64,000 bases of DNA, from positions 1 to 64,000 of the forward strand of contig CAVPEB010000027.1 in NCBI GenBank assembly GCA_963702765.1, in the 5' to 3' direction. The position numbers and the translations under genes were made by a program. This document shows positions 47,047 through 55,714 of the stretch, one piece after another. The notes below the pieces were generated by a model that was not told where the DNA came from, did not search any database, and was given only the letters and a program-made list of their open reading frames with translations. The DNA comes from DATMNR01 sp963702765. GTDB lineage: Bacteria; Chloroflexota; Ktedonobacteria; Ktedonobacterales; Ktedonobacteraceae. Each line of letters opens with the position of its first letter. Position 1 is the stretch's first letter.

Positions 47047-49320
47047 TCAATTGTTGGTAATCAACATATTCGAGAATGCAACCTCGGTACCTTTGAGATT
47101 AACCAGCATTCCTACGGTGCCGTTCGAGAAAGAGCCATCCTTGACGCTTCCGACCGTTTTTCCATTGATGGTAAAGGTGAACGTATTGCCACTGGCAAAG
47201 ACACGAACAGTGTTGATATTACCTGCGCCATGACCCTGGCGGAATTCATGTCCAAAAGCCTGTGACCAGAGCTGCGTCCAGGGATTGACAGTGGATCCCT
47301 TGCTATTATCGTACTTGTAGAACCTGTATTGACCACCATTGTAGTTGAAAACCTCAAAGCTATAGAAGGTGTTAATGGACTGGTTGCCCTGGGTTTTCTG
47401 GCTATAACGCAGGATCATGCCAAAGGAATTATCGGTGCTTGCATCATCACCCTTTATCTCTTCCATAGTTAAGGTGTACCCAATCGGCCCCTTGGGTAGT
47501 GATTCTTGCAGGACAACTGCTATCCCGCTATCACCAAGATTCGTCATATGATAGGCGCCATCTTTAAATTGGTAAATCTTTGTGCCGCTGGTGGATACAG
47601 GGAAATTACGAATGTTTGTGCTCAAAGGATCGGCCAGGATGATATGCGATTGTGCCGTTGCAGTAGCTTGTGCAAGTACTGTAGCTTCTACGTTTGGTGT
47701 CGATGCCACTCCAGGAGAAGTTGCATTTGAATGAGAAGTAGTCTGCCCACTATGGGTACGCATATACCAGACTCCGGTTGTGCCGCCAACAAGCAGTATC
47801 ACTATAGCGAACGCCATAGCAATTTTCTGCACCATTTGCGAGTGGGAACTGGGACCAGGTTGGGGCGAAGCCTGTATGGTTTGCGGCACTGGCAGCAATC
47901 CCGTTACATATTGACCTGGTTGACCAGCCACTGGCACCTGTACGACTTTCACCGGTCCGGTAAGCTTGATTGTTCCTGTACCCGATTGCTCGGCATTGGG
48001 TACATTCAAAGCGCCAGTCGTAGTCTTGAGTGAAGGCGACATCTGGTTGAATTGTGGTATGACATTTGGCTGCATGCCACTATCGGTCATCGTGTTGAAT
48101 GAAGGCGACATCTGGTTGAATGTCGGTTGATTGTCTAATTGTCGCGTTACGGAAGGAGCTGGCATCACACTGCCGGGAGTATTCGGATTTCGGTCGTCGA
48201 CCAGGGCAGTTGGAAGCATTCCTGTACTTTTGCCTACACTTGGAAACATGCCGGTTCGCGAAAGCAATCCGGTCGTGCGAGCTGGCATGTTTGGTGTAGG
48301 GAGTGCGCCCGTACCGGTACCTGTTTGCTGTTCATTTGTCACTGATTGTAGAGCGCCTGTTTGCCACTTGGGATCAAAAAGCCCGCGCGCAGGAAGGGCG
48401 CTAGTTGTTGAAAATCCGCTCGCTGCAAATGTACCTGGCTGCACAGACTGCTGTTGTACTCCAGAACCTTGCAGAGCCATACGGAACGCGGTAGCGAATT
48501 CTAGCGCATTGGTATAGCGATCTCCTGGTCGCTTCGCCATGGATTTCAGCAGAACCTGCTCTACCGCTTCAGGCAATTCAGGTCGAAATGTGCGCGGGGG
48601 AGTCGGTTGCGTATGCAACTGCTGTGCAGCAATTTGCATAGGGGTTTCTCCCTGAAATGGAGTTGTTCCTGTTATCATTTGATACAGGATGATGCCGAGG
48701 GAATATTGATCTGCGCGACCATCTACCTCGGTTCCCATTACCTGTTCCGGCGACATGTAGTCGGGCGTCCCGACCGGTGCTCCTGCACCTGTTAGACGCG
48801 CTTGAGCGCCCTGCCCATCAGAGAGAATTTTAACCAACCCAAAATCGGTCAGGAGTAAGCGCCCTTCTGGCGTTATTAAAATATTGGCTGGTTTTATATC
48901 ACGGTGAATGACACCCCGAGCATGAGCAAAATCGAGCGCGGCCCCCATCTGCTCGAGGTAATTGACTATTTTGGGAAACGCAAGTGTTCCTTCATGTTCC
49001 ATGACATCGCGCAGTGTGCCACCACTAATATACGGCATGACAAGATACGCTAAGCCATCACGTTCACCATATTCGTAGACCGGCATGATATTGGGATGCT
49101 CTAAAGAAGCTGCAGCATCCGTTTCACGTCTGAAACGTTCTAGGAAGGCGGCAAGATGCTGTGGCTTAAGGGATGTCGATGGCAAAAGTACTTTGACTGC
49201 TACCTGGCGTCGAGGTCGAGATTGTTGGGCCAGGTAAACTGCTCCCATGCCGCCTTGTCCGATTAGTTGTTGAAGTGTACATGTTCCCAGGACCGTTCCT
49301 ACCAATGCTTCAGCCTTCAT
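47047..49320 (-). CDS. Receptor-like Ser/Thr protein kinase
   Basis: A 757-residue PknB-type kinase with an intact catalytic domain (about 8-275: GQGGMGAVYLAQQ, HRDIKPANILI, LTDFGLVKI, GTPDYMSPEQVMG). A long Pro/Ser/Thr/Met linker with repeats (FNQMSPS twice) leads to a TM helix near 497-521 (IAMAFAIVILLVGGTTGVWY) and the same ectodomain type as its neighbour (IILADPLSTNIRNFPV, VGMLVNLKGTEVAFSNMLIT). ATG 49320 is chosen over the far upstream in-frame ATG because GAGGAAGAG precedes it and the family begins about 10 residues before the Gly loop. It likely senses an extracellular carbohydrate or polymer (inference). Confidence 0.92.
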   Translation of the reverse strand: MKAEALVGTVLGTCTLQQLIGQGGMGAVYLAQQSRPRRQVAVKVLLPSTSLKPQHLAAFLERFRRETDAAASLEHPNIMPVYEYGERDGLAYLVMPYISGGTLRDVMEHEGTLAFPKIVNYLEQMGAALDFAHARGVIHRDIKPANILITPEGRLLLTDFGLVKILSDGQGAQARLTGAGAPVGTPDYMSPEQVMGTEVDGRADQYSLGIILYQMITGTTPFQGETPMQIAAQQLHTQPTPPRTFRPELPEAVEQVLLKSMAKRPGDRYTNALEFATAFRMALQGSGVQQQSVQPGTFAASGFSTTSALPARGLFDPKWQTGALQSVTNEQQTGTGTGALPTPNMPARTTGLLSRTGMFPSVGKSTGMLPTALVDDRNPNTPGSVMPAPSVTRQLDNQPTFNQMSPSFNTMTDSGMQPNVIPQFNQMSPSLKTTTGALNVPNAEQSGTGTIKLTGPVKVVQVPVAGQPGQYVTGLLPVPQTIQASPQPGPSSHSQMVQKIAMAFAIVILLVGGTTGVWYMRTHSGQTTSHSNATSPGVASTPNVEATVLAQATATAQSHIILADPLSTNIRNFPVSTSGTKIYQFKDGAYHMTNLGDSGIAVVLQESLPKGPIGYTLTMEEIKGDDASTDNSFGMILRYSQKTQGNQSINTFYSFEVFNYNGGQYRFYKYDNSKGSTVNPWTQLWSQAFGHEFRQGHGAGNINTVRVFASGNTFTFTINGKTVGSVKDGSFSNGTVGMLVNLKGTEVAFSNMLITNN

Positions 49321-49781
49321 CAATATCTCTTCCTCTTCTTTTGTGATGTTGTGTTTCCTTCCCCGCCCATTCACATGCGCTTGTGTCATGCCGACTAGTG
49401 TTACTCGTTGTTGTTTGTACATGTTAGACAATTTCCTTGCTACTGGCAATGTGTGAACCTCATGGATGTGACCAAAGTAATGGTGGCTGGTTGTCTTTTT
49501 CCACTCTTGTTTCATCAATGGCAATAAACGGAGAGGTAATGGAGATTTGAAGTTTTTAGACAATGTGGCTAGGGCCAGAGTCATTGATATGCATTTGTGA
49601 TCTTTAAACCCATTTCGTTATTATACTGTGACAGGGCTCAGGTATTCTTTCATGAGAGGGATATAAAGGTTTCAGGCAGTAAGATCTCTCTCTAAAGAGA
49701 GAAAGACAGTACAAGCAGCGGTGCATATGTCTTTCTTTTTCATGAAGATCGTATCAGGAAGATAGAGAGGAAGTTATAGCT

Positions 49782-50960
49782 ATGAGTACCCAGATAAAAA
49801 AAATATCGGATGGAGTTCCCATGGCACCTAAACATACGCGAAAACACTGGATCTTCATTATAGCTATTGTGCTACTGGTGCTGGTTCTACTTGCTGGATC
49901 AATCATACTGCTCATAGACAGTATCCGCTTCTCAGACAAGATTCTTTTAGTGCCTGACTATACGACTCCTACCTATGACACACCAGTTCTGGCGGTCAGT
50001 GATTCGAGCGTGACGCTCAAGCGCATGGGAGATGACATGCATCCAGGTGAGTTTGAAATCGAATGGCCTGCAGGACAGGCCCTGGTTGGCCCAACCCTTT
50101 CCTTTGATCATAATTCAGTCACGCGCCAGCTTCTCCTGAAGACTACTCCACTTTCTGCTGGAACTTCCGTCTTCTGGACACGTTATGTTTATATGGGCCA
50201 GATTCGAAATAGCCTGGGGCTGCCTATTAGCACAGTACAAGTGCCCGATCCACTGGGGGCGATGCCAGCCTGGTATGTGCCTGGCAAGCTCAGCACATGG
50301 GCCATTCTTGTGCATGGACGCGGAGCTTCGCGCGATGAAGGACTGCGCGCATTTACGCCGTTGTCTCAACTTGGCTTTCCATTGCTTTCTATCTCCTATC
50401 GTAACGATATCGGTACTCCTGCTAGTCCAGATAGTGCCAATCATCTTGGAGATAGCGAATGGCTAGATCTAGAAGCCGCTGTTAAGTACGCCATGGCTCA
50501 TGGAGCACAGCATCTTGTACTCTATGGCTGGTCTCAGGGGGGTGCTGTGGTCGAAGTCTTTATGCATCATTCAAGCCTTTCCCACATGGTGCAGGCGTTA
50601 ATTCTCGATGCTCCCACTCTCAACTGGACTGCTACGTTTGAGTACCAGGCGCAGATGCAGTCGGTACCTGGTTTCATGGTCTACCCTGCTGAGCTAGTAT
50701 CGACCATTCGAAGTGGCATCAACTTCAACGATCTGAATCAGCTGAACCTGGCGCAGCCTGATATTCCCATTTTGCTCTTCCATGGTGTCAACGACACGTC
50801 GACGCCTGTCTCAGTCAGTGACGCCTTCGCCAAAGCGCATCCTGATCTTGTCACATACGTGCGAGTACCAGGTGTTGAACACACCAAATCCTGGAATGCC
50901 AATCCGCAGGTGTATAATAACGAACTGACGGCGTTTCTGAAGCAGAAATTGTCATTATAG
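49782..50960 (+). CDS. Membrane-anchored alpha/beta hydrolase
   Basis: A 392-residue protein. An N-terminal TM anchor (WIFIIAIVLLVLVLLAGSII) is followed by a 110-residue beta domain and an alpha/beta hydrolase fold facing outside. Nucleophile LVLYGWSQGGAVVEV, acid ILLFHGVNDTSTPVS, His RVPGVEHTKSWNA. The strand HGRGASRDEGLRAF supplies the oxyanion hole. It resembles prolyl-oligopeptidase-like or acyl-hydrolase families. AGAGAGGAAG precedes the ATG. Substrate unknown. Confidence 0.85.
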   Translation: MSTQIKKISDGVPMAPKHTRKHWIFIIAIVLLVLVLLAGSIILLIDSIRFSDKILLVPDYTTPTYDTPVLAVSDSSVTLKRMGDDMHPGEFEIEWPAGQALVGPTLSFDHNSVTRQLLLKTTPLSAGTSVFWTRYVYMGQIRNSLGLPISTVQVPDPLGAMPAWYVPGKLSTWAILVHGRGASRDEGLRAFTPLSQLGFPLLSISYRNDIGTPASPDSANHLGDSEWLDLEAAVKYAMAHGAQHLVLYGWSQGGAVVEVFMHHSSLSHMVQALILDAPTLNWTATFEYQAQMQSVPGFMVYPAELVSTIRSGINFNDLNQLNLAQPDIPILLFHGVNDTSTPVSVSDAFAKAHPDLVTYVRVPGVEHTKSWNANPQVYNNELTAFLKQKLSL

Positions 50961-50987
50961 ACCCGAATAGAAGGGTGCGGAGAGAAT

Positions 50988-53558
50988 TCAGATACTCTCA
51001 ATGACATCCCGGGGATCGGTATCTTCTTCGGCATCGAGGGGCAGTTCTTCTCCAGCAACGTATGCAACCATGGAGGGAACCGTACGGCTTTGAATGATGA
51101 TGCCGCGCAACAACGATGCGGAGGCTTGTGCGAGTAATGGGCGCAGGCGCTCAAGACGTTCGCGATAGGTTTGCATTTGGATGGCACGCCTCCGGCTTTG
51201 TTTTTTGTGAGCCGTCGAGTTCGCTTCATCGAAATCAGATTCTTGTACCCAGATATCCCTGGCATCGAGAGTCTGACCAACTGCTGATTGCACTTGCTGC
51301 AACAAATCTATTGTTTGATTGAGCAACATCAAAAGATCGCCCTCGGCGAGGTCGATACGCTTTAAAAGCCCGCTAAGCGAAATACCACGCGACCAGGACA
51401 GCGCGACTCCGTGAAAATCAGGGACGATGGAGGGAGAGGCCCCAATGTTGGCCTGTTGCTCTATGTTATGAACATGCTGCGCTATGCGCCAAAGTTCGCG
51501 ACGGACCTGCATGAGATGATTGTTCAATACGTTTTGATTATTGAGTCGCCGATCATTATCGAAAGTGAACCAGCTACATGCCTCCGAGAGTTCAGAAGCA
51601 GTAAGTTCGTCGAACGCTCCTCCCAGGATTAACTCGACAATCATGATTCCGGCGGGATGAAAGATACCACGCAATAAGCGTCCCCTAATCGTCAGTTCGT
51701 CACGCTCGCCTATGTATCCAAGCGCGCGCAAAGCAAAAATTGTGCCTTCGAGTTCCGCTGCACCAGCCCGGCTGAGTGGATACGCCCCGATTCTCTTGCG
51801 TCGTTGTTCCATGGCCTGTGTAGCGCCTTCGGAGGCAAGACCCTTCTTTTTTCCGGCTTTCTTGCTTTTTTGAGCGCGTTGTTCCAGCTTCTCCAGGCGA
51901 ATCAACTCGCGTTGTTCCCACAGTACATAACGCTGGTACTCGCGCAGGCTAGAAGCGCAAATACGTCGCAGGTGCTTGACGTCGCCTGGACGCCACAGGT
52001 TGAGAATAGAATTATAGCGAATGACGAAGGAACTGGTAACAGGCAGCAATTCACCTGTGATGCGACGAAATGAGTCTTCAAATGGCTCCCAGGGTGAATA
52101 CGGAATGACCGCGGCTCCACGCACATCCATACCACGCCGACCAGCCCGACCTGTAAGCTGGCGATATTCGTTAGGAGTCAGCAGGCGCATCTCTTGTCCA
52201 TCAAATTTACTGAGACTGCCAACAACAACCGCTCGCGCTGGCATATTGATTCCAAGAGCCAGTGTGTCGGTAGCAAAAACCGCGCGCAGGTGTCCGCGCG
52301 CAAACAGTGTCTCCACCAGCACCTTTAATCCAGGCAACAGGCCTGCATGATGAAAAGCCAGCCCGCGAGGTAGTATCCCGGCAAGCGCATACACCTGCTG
52401 TAGACTGCGATCCTCCTTCGGCATATTCTCCAACCAGACGCCAACCTCCTCTTTGATAAGCGCCTCTTCTTCAGGTGATGTAAAGATATGCAGCGCCGCG
52501 CTTTCAGCCGCCTCTTCAACCGCTTTTCGCCCGGGCAGAAAATAGAGACAGGGCAATAAATCGGCATCACGCAAAGCAGTAAGCACTTCGCCAGGCTCAG
52601 GTGCTCTGCGCTCCGCGAGACGTCTGGATTTCGCGTTATGTTCTTTTTGCTCACGTACCGAAGTTGAAGAAGAGGTTGAAAGCTCACTAACTTCTGATTC
52701 TTTGGATGCAGCCTTACTTTTCTTGTTTTTTCTCGCCTGCTGACCTTCTTCCCACTCATCACCTTCTTCATCATCACCAAAAGTATAGGTGCGATTTCGC
52801 TTCGTCATAGAAGCCATACGTGCCTCACCGCCAACATCAGGGAAGCGTTCGATACGATTGCCATCGGCATCCTGGACGAGATGCAATGTACTATCGAGAA
52901 AGTAGTAGTGTTCAAGGGGGACTGCGCGTTCTTCGTGTACGACTAGAGAAATAGGGCGATGCACGCGGCTGATCCAATCAGCCAGATCCTCGGCATTGCT
53001 CACTGTTGCTGAGAGACCGACCAGTTGAACATTGGGTGGCGAGCAGATGATTGCTTCTTCCCACACGGGTCCACGGCCAATATCACTCAGATAGTGCAAT
53101 TCGTCGAAAATGATGGCGCCAACATCTGCCATCGATGAAGGAATGACGTTTTCACCCTGAGTAAAGCGATCTCCGCCCTCTTCTAACAACATATTGCGAT
53201 AGACTTCGGTGGTCATGATGACGATCGATGCAGCGCTATGTTCTACGATATCTCCAGTTACCAACCCTACAGCGTCAAAGCCATACAAGGTGCGCAAGTC
53301 ACGGTATTTCTGATTGGAGAGCGCCTTCAGAGGTGTTGTATATATGACACGCTGCCCTCGTTGCTGCGCGCGCCAGATAGCATATTCAGCAACCAGCGTT
53401 TTGCCTGTTCCGGTTGGGGCGGCTACCATGACCGAGCGATCAGCCGCGAGATGCGCTATTGCTTCCAGTTGAAAGTTGTCGATTGGAAACGGGTAACGTG
53501 CTACGAATGCGGCAATATCCGCCTGGGAATCATACCCGGCCACCACCTGCTCGTCCAT
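50988..53558 (-). CDS. Ski2/Mtr4-like DEAD/DEAH-box RNA helicase
   Basis: An 856-residue superfamily 2 helicase. Q-like start YPFPIDNFQLEAI, motif I AAPTGTGKTLVAEYA, Ia TTPLKALSNQKY, II (DExH) IIFDELHYLSD, III GLSATVSN, IV-V FHHAGLLPG and FATDTLALGINMPARAVV, VI YRQLTGRAGRRGMD. A charged insert lies at about 265-310 (GDDEEGDEWEEGQQARKNKK). The C-terminal DSHCT-like domain ends the protein. Bacterial relatives (HelY) occur in Actinobacteria and Chloroflexota; role probably RNA turnover or remodelling. Confidence 0.92.
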   Translation of the reverse strand: MDEQVVAGYDSQADIAAFVARYPFPIDNFQLEAIAHLAADRSVMVAAPTGTGKTLVAEYAIWRAQQRGQRVIYTTPLKALSNQKYRDLRTLYGFDAVGLVTGDIVEHSAASIVIMTTEVYRNMLLEEGGDRFTQGENVIPSSMADVGAIIFDELHYLSDIGRGPVWEEAIICSPPNVQLVGLSATVSNAEDLADWISRVHRPISLVVHEERAVPLEHYYFLDSTLHLVQDADGNRIERFPDVGGEARMASMTKRNRTYTFGDDEEGDEWEEGQQARKNKKSKAASKESEVSELSTSSSTSVREQKEHNAKSRRLAERRAPEPGEVLTALRDADLLPCLYFLPGRKAVEEAAESAALHIFTSPEEEALIKEEVGVWLENMPKEDRSLQQVYALAGILPRGLAFHHAGLLPGLKVLVETLFARGHLRAVFATDTLALGINMPARAVVVGSLSKFDGQEMRLLTPNEYRQLTGRAGRRGMDVRGAAVIPYSPWEPFEDSFRRITGELLPVTSSFVIRYNSILNLWRPGDVKHLRRICASSLREYQRYVLWEQRELIRLEKLEQRAQKSKKAGKKKGLASEGATQAMEQRRKRIGAYPLSRAGAAELEGTIFALRALGYIGERDELTIRGRLLRGIFHPAGIMIVELILGGAFDELTASELSEACSWFTFDNDRRLNNQNVLNNHLMQVRRELWRIAQHVHNIEQQANIGASPSIVPDFHGVALSWSRGISLSGLLKRIDLAEGDLLMLLNQTIDLLQQVQSAVGQTLDARDIWVQESDFDEANSTAHKKQSRRRAIQMQTYRERLERLRPLLAQASASLLRGIIIQSRTVPSMVAYVAGEELPLDAEEDTDPRDVIESI

Positions 53559-53636
53559 GAACTTTTTCTCTTTATAGAATGATCACAATTTTCATCGGTG
53601 ACATTGTAACATGTATAGAGTGTGTGAACAAGCAGA

Positions 53637-54593
53637 CTAGAGAGCTAAGACACGTCTCAAATGCTCAAGAGAAGTATTGCCACCAGAACAGATTAAGCCA
53701 ACCTTCTTGCCTTTCAACTCATCACGCATGCGATAGGCTGCAGCCAGGGAAGCTGCTCCAGCTCCTTCAGCAAGAGTATGCGCTCTTTCGATCATCCAGA
53801 CCATAGCATGCATAATCTCTTCCTCGCTTACCAGCATAAAATCATGCAGCAATTCTTGCATAATCTTTTGTGGGAGATCAAACGCCACACCTGTCGCAAG
53901 GCCCTCTGCAAACGTGCGATTCGGCGCTTCAACCAGCTTTTTCTGACGCCACAATTCGTAGGCAGCAGGTGACGCTTCAGACTGTACTCCGATAACTTGA
54001 ATGTGGGGATTTAGGGCATGCGCCACGATAGAGACGCCAGCCGCACCGCTTCCGCCGCCAATTGGCACAAAGATAACTTCAAGATCGGGTTCATCTTCCA
54101 ACATCTCTAACGCCTCGGTGGCTACGCCAGCAATAAGCAATGGCTCGTCTCCTGAGTGAATATAGCGATAGCCATGTTCTTGAGCAAGCGCTTCACAATG
54201 CTTTTTGGATTGATCGAAATTTGCGCCATGAAAAACGACTTCTGCTCCCATACCTTGCATAGCGGCAACCTTGCCAGGATTGGCATTTTCGGGGACGACT
54301 ATGATTGCTTTGACGCCAAAGAGCCGCGCTGCATAAGCGACTGACTGTCCATGATTACCTGTCGAAGCAGCTATCACGCCTTTTTCGCGCTCTTCCTGGC
54401 TCAATTGTGAAACCAGATTGATGCCCCCTCGCACTTTGAAAGCTCCCACTGGCTCGTAGTTTTCATGCTTGATATATACTTCGGTCCCTACCAAGGCATT
54501 GATAGCAGGATAACTGTACGTGGGAGTAGGTTTCAAGTAGGGACGAATCTGACGCCGCGCATGTAGCACGTCCTGGAAGGTCGGTATGTGCAT
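53637..54593 (-). CDS. Threonine dehydratase / serine racemase-like PLP enzyme
   Basis: A 318-residue fold-type II PLP enzyme. The Schiff-base Lys is in PVGAFKVRGGINLV, substrate loop ASTGNHGQSVAYAARLFGV, phosphate-binding glycines VPIGGGSGAAGV, and C-terminal LICSGGNTSLEHL. It deaminates Thr/Ser to a 2-oxo acid or racemises Ser; no ACT regulatory domain is present, so it is the short catabolic type. ATG 54593 follows GAAGGAGTAAAC and is chosen over 54773, which would add 60 residues unlike the family. Confidence 0.9.
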   Translation of the reverse strand: MHIPTFQDVLHARRQIRPYLKPTPTYSYPAINALVGTEVYIKHENYEPVGAFKVRGGINLVSQLSQEEREKGVIAASTGNHGQSVAYAARLFGVKAIIVVPENANPGKVAAMQGMGAEVVFHGANFDQSKKHCEALAQEHGYRYIHSGDEPLLIAGVATEALEMLEDEPDLEVIFVPIGGGSGAAGVSIVAHALNPHIQVIGVQSEASPAAYELWRQKKLVEAPNRTFAEGLATGVAFDLPQKIMQELLHDFMLVSEEEIMHAMVWMIERAHTLAEGAGAASLAAAYRMRDELKGKKVGLICSGGNTSLEHLRRVLAL

Positions 54594-54690
54594 GTTTACT
54601 CCTTCAAGAAAGCAGGGATACAAACATTGTTGTTTGCTCTTCATTATTGCATAATGTAAGAAATCGTCCAAATTTTGAAGGGGCAATTGC

Positions 54691-55197
54691 ATGACTACCC
54701 TACCAGCCAATCCAAAGATCGAAGCCATACGCGAGAGTATACGGTCTTCTAACGCTTCATTACACCAGCTCATTGATAGGCCGCTTGCACATATCGATGC
54801 AAGGAAGCTCTACCAATCACCTGCTGAAAATGAGTGGACAATTATGCAGAATCTGGCACATATCGTGGAGTTTATGCCCTACTGGGCAGGCGAAATTGAA
54901 AAGCTAGTGGCACAACCGGGTAGTAATTTTGGGCGCACTCCCGAGGATGTGGGACGCCTGCAAGGCATAAGTGAACACGAGATGGCCAGTTTAAGCAAGA
55001 TAAAAGAAGCTTTACCGGGAAGCTATCAAAGATTGGATGAGGTTCTAAGGAAATTGAAGGATAGCGATTTAGAGTTGACTGGGAAACATGTCAGGTATGG
55101 GGAGAAGCCCTTAGATTGGTTAATTGAGGAGTTTCTAACAAATCATTTGAAAGGGCATGTGGAGCAGATCAAGAGCAGCATTGCATCGGTTTCGTAA
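54691..55197 (+). CDS. DinB/YfiT-like superfamily protein
   Basis: A 168-residue four-helix-bundle protein. It has the DinB pattern with metal-ligand His spaced through WTIMQNLAHIVEFMPYWAGE, TNHLKGHVEQIKSS and the N-terminal helix SNASLHQLIDRPL. Such proteins include mycothiol/bacillithiol transferases and stress-induced proteins. It is divergent from the dehydratase gene. The ribosome binding site is GAAGGGG. Confidence 0.82.
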   Translation: MTTLPANPKIEAIRESIRSSNASLHQLIDRPLAHIDARKLYQSPAENEWTIMQNLAHIVEFMPYWAGEIEKLVAQPGSNFGRTPEDVGRLQGISEHEMASLSKIKEALPGSYQRLDEVLRKLKDSDLELTGKHVRYGEKPLDWLIEEFLTNHLKGHVEQIKSSIASVS

Positions 55198-55281
55198 ATC
55201 GAAGTCTTGCCATAAACTATTTCATAAGACTAACGTATATACATCGGGTAATATTTCTCAATACAGAAAGGACACATACAC

Positions 55282-55377
55282 ATGAAACGGCTTTTCAGGT
55301 TTTTAGTCTCCATCTTCTTCATCAGGACAATCATGCGGTGGGTAAGACGGCGAAGCCAGTGGTCATATTACGATTAA
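55282..55377 (+). CDS. Small basic hydrophobic protein, 31 residues
   Basis: A 31-codon ORF with AAAGGA upstream. The product (MKRLFRFLVSIFFIRTIMRW then VRRRSQWSYYD) is a short amphipathic or membrane-associating helix with an Arg cluster. No family was recognised. It lies between dinB and the GlyRS T-box and may be a genuine small membrane protein. Confidence 0.45.
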   Translation: MKRLFRFLVSIFFIRTIMRWVRRRSQWSYYD

Positions 55378-55444
55378 AAATTTCTGCTTCTCTGCTTGCG
55401 CCTCATTGACATCTCGGCTATACTAGCAGAGTACAAATTACCAG

Positions 55445-55692
55445 ATATCCTCCAGCGATGATGAAGAGGAGTAGCTTGTCAGGGATAGCAGCGAGCCGAT
55501 AGACGGTGCGAGGTCGGCAATCCACAGCAGGTGAAGGGCGCTTCGGAGTTGGATTGAATGAGTGGCTTCACACATTTGGGTGAAGAAGCAGGGTGGAACC
55601 GCGCATCATGCCGCTTAATGTAGTTGCTCCAGGCCTACAGAGGCATGTATTCGTCCCTGGGCGTTGTTTATTGAACGCCTGGGGATTTTTTT
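55445..55692 (+). promoter_or_regulatory. T-box riboswitch for glycyl-tRNA synthetase
   Basis: The leader carries the canonical T-box sequence AGGGTGGAACCGCG at 55590-55603 with the 3' partner CGTCCCTG (55652-55659). Upstream is a stem I region beginning near GATGAAGAGGAGTAGC (about 55460) with an apical GAGCCGATAGACGGTGCGAG segment. GGC at about 55551 in GAAGGGCGCTT is the likely glycine specifier codon. Uncharged tRNA-Gly would pair with specifier and T-box bulge to favour the antiterminator and let transcription run into the synthetase gene. The 5' boundary is approximate. Confidence 0.9.
55654..55692 (+). terminator. T-box intrinsic terminator
   Basis: TCCCTGGGCGTT (55654-55665) pairs with AACGCCTGGGGA (55674-55685) over 12 bp with two G-U pairs, followed by seven Ts (55686-55692). 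Its 5' arm overlaps the 3' part of the antiterminator. Confidence 0.88.
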
Positions 55693-55714
55693 GTTTGAGG
55701 AAAGGAATCCACTC

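Noticed and set aside
48030..48122. Two copies of a 21-base direct repeat
   Set aside because: They encode the repeated FNQMSPS linker of the kinase, so coding repetition explains them.
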